Positions 56,575 to 64,000 of a stretch of 64,000 nucleotides of DNA are shown piece after piece. A program made the translations under genes and the position numbers. The notes beneath the pieces are model-generated. The model did not search any database. It had not been told where the DNA came from and saw only the letters and a program-made list of their open reading frames with translations. Each line of letters opens with the position of its first letter. Position 1 is the first letter of the stretch. Origin of the DNA: Cannabis sativa (lineage: Eukaryota > Streptophyta > Magnoliopsida > Rosales > Cannabaceae). Where the stretch lies: contig NC_083601.1 in the NCBI RefSeq assembly GCF_029168945.1, forward strand, positions 30,927,660 through 30,991,659, in the 5' to 3' direction.

Positions 56575-57228
56575 ATATAGAAACAAACAAAGAAAGAAAC
56601 CTGCAACTGTTGCAAGCAGCAAACGTAATCAGCAGAATTGCTCTGCTCCTGCAAGTGTGGTTCTACATATTCCTGTCATACATAACATTAAAAATATATT
56701 TATATATTATATATATATATATAATATAACATTTATGGATTCTACAATTGGTGTTGATAGGCATTATTTTCAACCATGCAAGTTTAATTAGTGAGATACT
56801 CACAGTGCAAGGATCAAGCTCAATGAACTCAGCAGTGTAAACTTTTCTATGGCTCTCCCATTCTTCTTTTCTTTGGCTAATTCCAGACGAGGAAATATCT
56901 ATTCACCTCAACAAACAAAGAAAAAGAAAGAAGCACATCTTTATATCATTACCTTATTCCAATAACCCACTAGAAAAAAAGAAAAACAATAACAAAAATT
57001 GATACCAAACATAATTACGATAGAAATGAAGAAATTTGTATAAGTACCAATTCCAATGTAGTGACCAATTTGAGCTTCGTCCCACTTCTCAGTGTCTACT
57101 CCTTCTCCGCAATACAAATCGCAAACCTTGGCGTAGGGATGAACAAAAATCTTTATCAGAGCAGACTTGGCGAAATCGTACAGACGATGGTGAGTCGACT
57201 CGTTTCGGAGACTCACCGGTTGATTCAT
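54703..57228 (-). CDS. mRNA cap guanine-N7 methyltransferase
   Basis: Ten exons on the minus strand join into 381 residues: 57228-57048, 56898-56804, 56672-56601, 56485-56376, 56239-56117, 56008-55916, 55554-55486, 55326-55238, 55137-55040, 54918-54703. The enzyme transfers a methyl group from S-adenosylmethionine to N7 of the guanine cap of nuclear mRNA. SAM motif I is VCDLYCGEG (residues 35-43); later family features are DYVCCLQQLQHCFQTEDRAR, LLKPGGYFFGITPDS, and ETHCLVHFPSFIRLAREAGL. The C-terminal exon is Pro-rich (VPPLSTLPTMPVPPVPSVPP) and likely flexible. It resembles Arabidopsis At3g52210, cap methyltransferase 2 (recalled). Intron 9 appears to use a GC donor (GAG|GCAAGC); the alternative GT donor 12 bases on would add four residues in frame. 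The start is the first ATG, 205 bases from the divergent DUF455 gene. Confidence 0.93.
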
Positions 57229-57433
57229 CTGAGTTGCTTAAGTCAGTCTGAAAAGAAAGAAATTCCAAAAGAAACAACAATGGCTTCGTTAAAGAGTGAC
57301 AAAAACTGTTGGGCCCTATGGTAAACCCGGCCCGGCCCAAATTAACCTGACGAGCCCGTTGTAATTTCAAGTTATGACTGGTAATAGCTATGGTTGGTTG
57401 ACGACGTGAGAAGCCGAAGAAGGAAGAAGAGAA
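57229..57433. promoter_or_regulatory. Divergent (bidirectional) promoter between the cap methyltransferase and DUF455 genes
   Basis: Only 205 bases separate the two start codons, so both leaders and both core promoters must fit here. The core contains GGGCCC and GGCCCGGCCC (about 57310-57350); GGGCCC/GGCCCA elements are common in plant housekeeping promoters and are targets of TCP factors. No TATA box is seen. Confidence 0.7.
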
Positions 57434-59571
57434 ATGAGTGCGAAGGAGGAGACGTTGGTGGAAGCTGCGCTCCAAGTTCTCAACACGGCTGACCCATTTG
57501 AAAAGGCTCGGCTTGGCGATTCGGTTGCCTCTCGATGGCTTCAAGGAGAGATTACTCGTCCCTACCATCCAACTCTAGACCCCATCGTACCGGATCGACC
57601 CGCCAGGCTCTCCGACGTAGGCTTTTCTTAATTTACTCTAATTCTCTCTTTCTTTTTTATTTATTTTACGCGTAGTTAATGGGAATTTGTTCTGTGGGTA
57701 TAGGTTAAGTTGGTGTCTCCAAGCCTTATGCCGAAGCTTGGGAAAGCTGGGAGCTTACAGAGTAGACAGGCCATTGTTCATAGTCTTACCCATACTGAAA
57801 GCTGGGCTATTGACTTGTCTTGGGTACTCTTTCTTTCTTTCTTTTGTTTTTAGTTTCTTGAGCTTCTTTTACACTGTAAAAATGGAAAACTTGATTGCAG
57901 AGTTTTATTTTTTATTTTTTGTTGGGTTCTCTGAAACTGAAAGTTAATAAGAGCACCCATGTAGGAGACTTTTGCATATGTTTAAGTCTTGTTACTTGAT
58001 TTAAATTGTATCCTTTGGATGCACCGTTTTATTTTTGTTGTTTTCATGTGTCTATACTCTATAGTATGAATTTTGAATGTTAGTGTTTGTTTGGTAGGAT
58101 ATTATTGCCCGTTTTGGTAAGCAAGAGGCAATGCCGAGAGAGTTCTTCACGGATTTTGTTAAGGTGGCTCAGGATGAAGGTCGCCACTTTACTCTTCTTG
58201 CGGCAAGACTCAAGGAGCTGGGGTCTTATTATGGAGCTTTACCAGCTCATGATGGCCTTTGGGACTCTGCCACTTCCACTTCCAAGGATCTGCTGGCTCG
58301 TCTAGCAGTTGAGCATTGCGTCCATGAGGTCTGCTTCACTGGAAACATTCATTCTTTTTGTATTTTATAAAAATATATCAATATTCCCCTGAACTCGCTT
58401 ACTTAGCTTGAGTTCAAAATTGGAGACCAGTTAATCCTAGAATCTCTAGAGAACATGAAACTTGTAGTTTGTCATGAAGAGTTCAACACCCCTTATCATT
58501 GAGAACAAATCACAAAATAATGTCTTAAGGTCGTATATCCTTTTTTTAGTGTCTCATGTTATAGTGTGGAGTTACATTGATTTGGATCTAAAAAGGGTTA
58601 ATAATGAAAGTTAAAATTGTGACATATTTGTAGTACATGTCCTATCCTCGAGGTTAGCTTTATTGAAATACCAAGAAAAGCTAGAATGAATAGTTTCTTT
58701 AAGTAGAAAATGTGGATAATAACCCACTATGGTCGAGGAGTAGGCATATGTTTCTTAATAATTTGTTCAGCTAGCGTATAGTTGATTCAACGCAAGATTT
58801 TTCAAGCAATGATATCTGTGAGAAGTAACTTGCAATCTGAATGTGGGCTTGAAAATGATGGAAAAGTACTTCTATTTGGATCTCTCTCTGGAGGTGATTG
58901 AGCTAGATTCATTTGTGCACTTTGTACATGCCCCACACACACACATATATAAGTTTAAGAATGATGGACTCATTTCAAATCGGATGTATTCTTACATCTT
59001 TTACTGACAATGATTTTCTCATGCTATAAGCCTTTTCGAACATTGTTTTCAACGATGAATTATTTTGCTTTTTGATGCTTTAATTTATGAGGGCTGTTTT
59101 TAACTAGTACATGAAAAAGCTACAGAACCTTTATGCGTGAAGATTCGTTAACAGATGTACTTTTGAATATTACTTACTGGGATTTGAACACAGGCAAGAG
59201 GACTCGATGTTTTACCAACAACTATCAGCCGATTTCGCAATGGAGGTGACAATGAAACAGCTGATCTACTTGAGAGCGTAGTTTATCCTGAAGAGGTTAC
59301 CCACTGTGCAGCTGGAGTCAAATGGTTCAAGTATCTCTGCCTGAGGTCTCCAACTCTTTCACTTCCAGATAGTTTGGCATCTCGAGAAGGCGAAGTTGGA
59401 AGTGAAGCAATAGAGGAGAATGAAGAAATAATAAAAAAGTTCCATTCTATAGTCAGATCATACTTCAGGGGACCATTGAAGCCTCCTTTCAATGAAGAAG
59501 CCAGAAAAGCTGCTGGCTTTGGCCCCCAATGGTATGAACCACTGGCTTTCAAAGAGAGTCCCCTCCAATGA
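57434..59571 (+). CDS. DUF455 ferritin-like protein
   Basis: Four exons (57434-57616, 57704-57823, 58098-58328, 59194-59571), all phase 0, encode 303 residues. The family has a ferritin-like four-helix fold. Metal-binding E-x2-H style motifs are visible in AQDEGRHFTLLAARL, AVEHCVHEARGLDVL and YPEEVTHCAAGVKWF, and the helix around ESWAIDLSWDIIARF fits the first acidic ligand. Its reaction is not known; bacterial relatives resemble diiron enzymes such as MiaE, so an oxidase or hydroxylase role is an inference. The C-terminal FRGPLKPPFNEEARKAAGF is typical of the family. There is no signal or transit peptide. The short divergent promoter shared with the cap methyltransferase suggests constitutive expression. 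Confidence 0.93.
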
Positions 59572-60324
59572 CCCTTTTGTCCGAATGGTGATCTTTTTGT
59601 AGTTTAATAGGGGAGTTAAAATATTTAGTTCTTTTGCTTCAGGTTTCAAATTCATAAGGAAATTTTGTGAGCATTTATATCTAGAATGAAATTGTAATTA
59701 TAAGATGACAATGGCAAGTTCCACCATTTTTTGCCTTGTGAACTTTCATAGATTGCTTGGAACAAAATATTAGGGACTCAAATTATATAATATGTTAGAG
59801 TGGAGGCTGCTAATAAAAACCTCCTAACAATGAATCTATTTTTATTCCTTCACAATAATTCCAGTAAAAAATTAGTGAGAAACTCATTCCAATCTTCTTT
59901 TTAATGACAAAACTATAATGAAACTCATTATGATAACAGTGATTCATATTTATGGAAACTCATATTATAATAACACGGCAAAAATTATTGATAATGGGAA
60001 ATAAACTTATTTATTGATCAGTTTTCCTGTGCATTTTGGGTACATCCTCTCTTCTTTTGTTTAAAAGGAAACCGTGAAAAAAGAATTATACAAAACCTTG
60101 CATCAATCAATCAATCAGCTTTGTTATTCACAGTTTGAATTTGATGCACCAAGTGAGTTTTAGGAAAACTGTTTGGCACAACAAATGCAAACGTTGAAGC
60201 CCAGGAAATTTCAGGAAAAAAAAAATGTGACTCTGCAACTGTTGAGTTGGTTTTTGAAGTAAACTCCGCTACCGTTATTGCTCTCTTGCAAATTCAAACT
60301 AAATTGATGTGCTTCTCTATGTTC
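59572..60324. other. Convergent 3' flanks, nothing else seen
   Basis: A 753-base gap between the DUF455 gene (+) and the E2 gene (-). AT-rich, probably both 3' UTRs and terminators; no repeat or gene is visible. Confidence 0.6.
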
Positions 60325-63300
60325 TTACAAAAGAAGCCGTCTAATGTCGCTGAAGTTTGAACTTAAGGCTGAGAGGAATGCACCTGAAAAATAGATAGGA
60401 GATTCGTAGTTAGAAAGTAGGCAAAGACTACTAACAAAGATTGAACCGAAATTATATGATGAGCTGATCTAGTCTTAGCTTATCTCCTTTTTAACATCTA
60501 GTATGTTCCCAAATCCACTAAGGTAGCTCAATTTTAAAACTAGATTCTGCCAGCTTGAGCATCAGCTTTCCTAGCCCTACAATCTTTAAGGGTGTTGAAC
60601 TCCCCGCGCTATACTCTAACTATGTGAAAAACAGAAGCCCGAAATGGCAAACCACAAGCCGCTTAACCAATCCCCAAGGGGTTAAGACTTATTTCACTGT
60701 ATAGTCTAATATTTTGACTGCCAAGTGCAATCTGAACAAGGGAACATAGATTCACTGTCAACAAACCTAGGGTTAGGGGCTATGTTGAAAATATGTTTCG
60801 GGTCACACACTAAAGGGACTTGAACTACCCATGAAGGGTAGCTCAAAATAGTCATTCACGAGGCTTGCTCCAACAAAATATGAGGTTCAATTTCTTCCTG
60901 AGCACATAAATAGCAATTACTATAATTTTCTGGTTCTCAACTAGGCTATGGGGAAAATAATCCCTTCACACTGCACTTTTCAAGACTACAACTGCAAGGT
61001 CATGGTCCATAACGCAGCTTAGTTTACGACCAAAATTGAAGGTTATAAGTGAATCTAATAATGCTAACAACAAATTGGAACTAATGAATCTAGCATTATG
61101 TACCTCCAACTTTGCCATCAAAAACACGATGATCAGCTGACAATGTCATATTCATTTTGGTTACAGCTGCTGCTTTCTCAATTCCTAGGTGAAAGAGAGA
61201 AAAGTTACATTAGCGAAATCCTTTATGCCTCAAATATTTGAATGAAAATAATGTTAAGCAACCATCTTACCGTCACTGTCAATGACTGGTTCTACAACTT
61301 TGTTGCCTCTGCCTACAGCAAGGATACCAGACTGCACAAGAAGATGGAAGTGTACACCAACAGCAATATCTCATAAGTTGACTTAAATGAAGAAATAACA
61401 AGGGCCGGAAGCATATTATATACTACAAAATAAATTTGTGGAGCGAACCTGTGGAGGGTTAATAATAGCACAAAATTGGTCCACTGGAAACATTCCCAAG
61501 TTTGAAATGCTGCAGAAACAAGATTCAGAGATTTGTAATTGTTGCCCTTGCCATGAACAAAAGAGTTACAATGATATAGCCAACACAAATTCACCTGAAA
61601 GTCCCCCCTTGGAATTCGTGTGGCTTAAGCTTTCCCATTCGAGCCTTTTCAGCTAGTTCCTTGACCTGAGTCCAAATGATGTAAGCTATCTTGAATACTG
61701 AGCATAGAATAGAAGCCAGAAAAACTTATGGTTTGCTAAACCCTATAATTGCTCTACTATCTTTGAATTCCTAAAGCTTTCATACGACACATGCAAGATC
61801 ATTTAGGTCAATATCAAAAACTCATTGTTTTATAATCTTAGTTCATGTTAGCTGTCTTCAGCTCACACCGCAGAAAAAGAAAGACAGCAAAAGGAACATG
61901 AAAATTAATCTGTGGCAATAAATTATTAATATTACTGAAGACATACCTCTCGGGAGATGGCCGATATTGTTTTTTGGTCAGCATTCCTCACTATTGGAGT
62001 CATCAAACCCTGTAGCAATGTACTGATTATAGTGTGATTGATGCTGGAGAAGCTCTCAAGTATTAACTAATAATGCTGACAAATTACCTTCTCAGTGGCC
62101 ACTGCAATTGATATATCAACAGAATCGCATAGAATGACTTCTTCTTTCTCAGCATTCCAGTAAGCTGCCATGTATAACAAAAATATATTAGACTTGGAGA
62201 AATAGTAATAATAATTTACATACAGTGCTGATAAGTAATTACCATTTGCTTCTGGTACATTTCTTAATGCAACAGCTACAGCTTTAATCACAATATCATT
62301 CACTGATACTTTGACATCATGTTTCTCTGAAGTTAAGAAAACCAAGAAAATAAATGATCCCTGAGCTCAAAGCATATGTCAATAAAACTAAGAAACAATG
62401 AGAGTTATGGCGCATACCTTTAAGATCCTTTCTAAGTGAAAGAAGAGGATCCAGAATAACATCTGATAAACAAGTTTTAAACAAGAATGTTATAGGTGGA
62501 ATAACCAACATCAACAAAAGTACAAGACCAAAGTGTATACGAACCTGATGATAAATACAAGTGTGGTGTATTTTGTTTTGATTCCAACAATCTTCTAGCA
62601 ATCACCTGCAAAAAATAAAAATATATCGATCTTACAGTAGCATAATAGTGAACTGCTACTAGTACAGCATAATATGATAAAGCTATTTTGAAGTACCATC
62701 AAACATAAGGTTGTATATTCCAACATATGTCAATACACAAAACACTACTAAATTCTAATCTGGAATCATAATAACTCAAAGCAAGAAGACATTAATCTGT
62801 GTATGGTTAATTTCTGTAATTACTGTGTAAGCTGTATTTAGATATTTATTAACATATTGAGATGTGTGTTGCAATGACAAAAGCTTGTAGAAAAGATACT
62901 AGCTCCATCCTGAACTTGATCTAAAATCTTATTAATCATTATTATACTAGTTATCTTGCTTTTCTTTTCCCGGAACTTTGCCTGCATAATCTGAGATCCT
63001 ATTCTGGTGTCATTATGGTAAATTATCATTGTTATTTTTTAATTTGGGATAGATGGATGGAACCTCCAATTTGAAAAGTAAAAAAATTCTTATTAGCATT
63101 TAAATAACTCTAGTATAAATTTTAACTCATCCCACGATTAATCCATCCTGTTGTTTTCCATCTCCGGTATTTTCTTTTTATAAAGTAGCTGACAATAGAC
63201 CCATACTAATTTGTAATTAGGTTGAAATGTTTACGCTTTCCATTGTCTACTTTAGAATGTTGCCAAAATAATAATGGCAGCAATAACAAATAAATACGAG

Positions 63301-64000
63301 TATCATAAGAGCCTGCCCAATGACATGAAGCCTACCTTGCGAACTTGACTGTTAGGGAAATCTTCAAATGAATCTGGCTTCTCAGAGGAAGATCTTGACT
63401 TTGGTGGTGGTGCCTGAGTAGTTCGATCTTTATGAATTTGAGGGGACAATGGTGTCTTTTCTTTTGACGAAGAAGCTTTATAAGATCCTACTCCTGATTT
63501 GATTGCCGCCATCACATCGCCTTTCAATAACGTACCATGAGAACCCGATGCCTCCAATACTGAAATGTCCAACCCATGTTCCGTGATTAACAACTTTGCA
63601 GACGGACTAACTCTTTTAACAGAGGTTTTTGGTGCACTAGTTTCTTTCCTAACATCACGATGAATTGGCTTATCCTCTTTTACAGATGAACCACTGCTTA
63701 CAGAATTTTTTACAGTTTCCAAATCGGCCAGTTCCTCAACCTGACCAAAGAACCAATAGTTTAGTTTTCATGTGGCTTGCATTAGACAGTTCTAATAAAT
63801 GTCTCTGACAATGAGTAAAGTTCAACAGTTCCGCCATTTTACAATTTAGTATGATATTTAGCTGTAAGTTGGCCTAAACAGACAATTGATGTATCAACTT
63901 AATGTGATTTATGATATTTTCTTTTTAACAATACTCTTTCTAAAAAGTAACCAGATCAAACATTTATACAATTGTTATCAAGTATTAACTTACTGTTACT
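60325..64000 (-). CDS. LTA3-like: Dihydrolipoyl acetyltransferase (E2) of the pyruvate dehydrogenase complex, LTA3-like, 5' part outside window
   Basis: Eleven minus-strand exons are in frame: 63740-63336, 62605-62545, 62462-62418, 62326-62243, 62164-62088, 62009-61947, 61665-61595, 61509-61449, 61331-61271, 61184-61104, 60383-60325, ending ...IRRLLL. E2 transfers the acetyl group from lipoamide to CoA and forms the core of the mitochondrial complex. Visible are the E3/E1-binding domain ([35 protein letters not shown]), a charged Ser/Pro-rich linker, and the catalytic domain from [17 protein letters not shown], through [20 protein letters not shown] and [19 protein letters not shown], to the active-site motif DHRVFDG. 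The lipoyl domain and transit peptide must lie beyond 64000; a donor-like ACA|GTAAGT at about 63994 may end the preceding exon. It resembles Arabidopsis At3g52200 more than the other E2 isoforms (recalled). Confidence 0.94.

Noticed and set aside
1..64000. tRNA, rRNA, CRISPR arrays, bacterial operons or horizontally acquired genes
   Set aside because: No complete tRNA fold, rRNA or CRISPR-type array was seen; all genes are typical nuclear plant genes. A covariance-model scan would be needed to exclude small RNAs.

Overview
The window is nuclear DNA of a eudicot plant. The evidence is many short exons with GT-AG introns, AT-rich intergenic DNA, and plant gene families: a coiled-coil NLR, a GSO-type receptor kinase, a DUF668 protein and a plant myotubularin. 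It also holds plant-type MULE, LINE and MITE sequences. No species can be named from the sequence alone.

Layout. 2-1696 (+) is the 3' part of a DUF3475/DUF668 gene. 5893-15465 (+) is a complete 19-exon myotubularin-type 3-phosphoinositide phosphatase. 17368-20259 (+) is an intronless CC-NB-LRR. 20599-28964 is one Mutator-like transposon (MULE) with terminal inverted repeats and an exact 9-bp target duplication. It carries a Ulp1-like protease pseudogene (+) and a MuDR-type transposase pseudogene (-), pointing at each other. 29005-31942 is a pile of further DNA transposons. 32524-35272 (-) is a small one-TM protein of unknown function. 35273-40302 is repeat-rich. 40303-46972 (+) is a 16-exon cytosolic pyruvate kinase. 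49477-53333 (+) is a GSO1/GSO2-type LRR receptor kinase. 54703-57228 (-) is an mRNA cap guanine-N7 methyltransferase. It shares a 205-bp divergent promoter with a DUF455 ferritin-like gene (57434-59571, +). 60325-64000 (-) is the 3' part of a mitochondrial-type E2 (dihydrolipoyl acetyltransferase) gene.

The genes are ordinary and do not form a pathway cluster. Pyruvate kinase and the pyruvate dehydrogenase E2 are metabolic neighbours only by chance of position. The cap methyltransferase and the E2 are also close together in Arabidopsis (from memory, At3g52210 and At3g52200), which suggests an old conserved block.

The two most unusual signals are non-coding. First, roughly 80 copies of a GCGAT-centred motif fill the introns and the central non-coding part of the MULE, and their orientation follows the gene they sit in. 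Second, at least eight tiny insertions (11-41 bp) across the window consist of little more than a poly(A) tail, often preceded by TTCA or TCA, and each is flanked by a 9-17 bp target duplication. They look like LINE insertions truncated almost to the tail.
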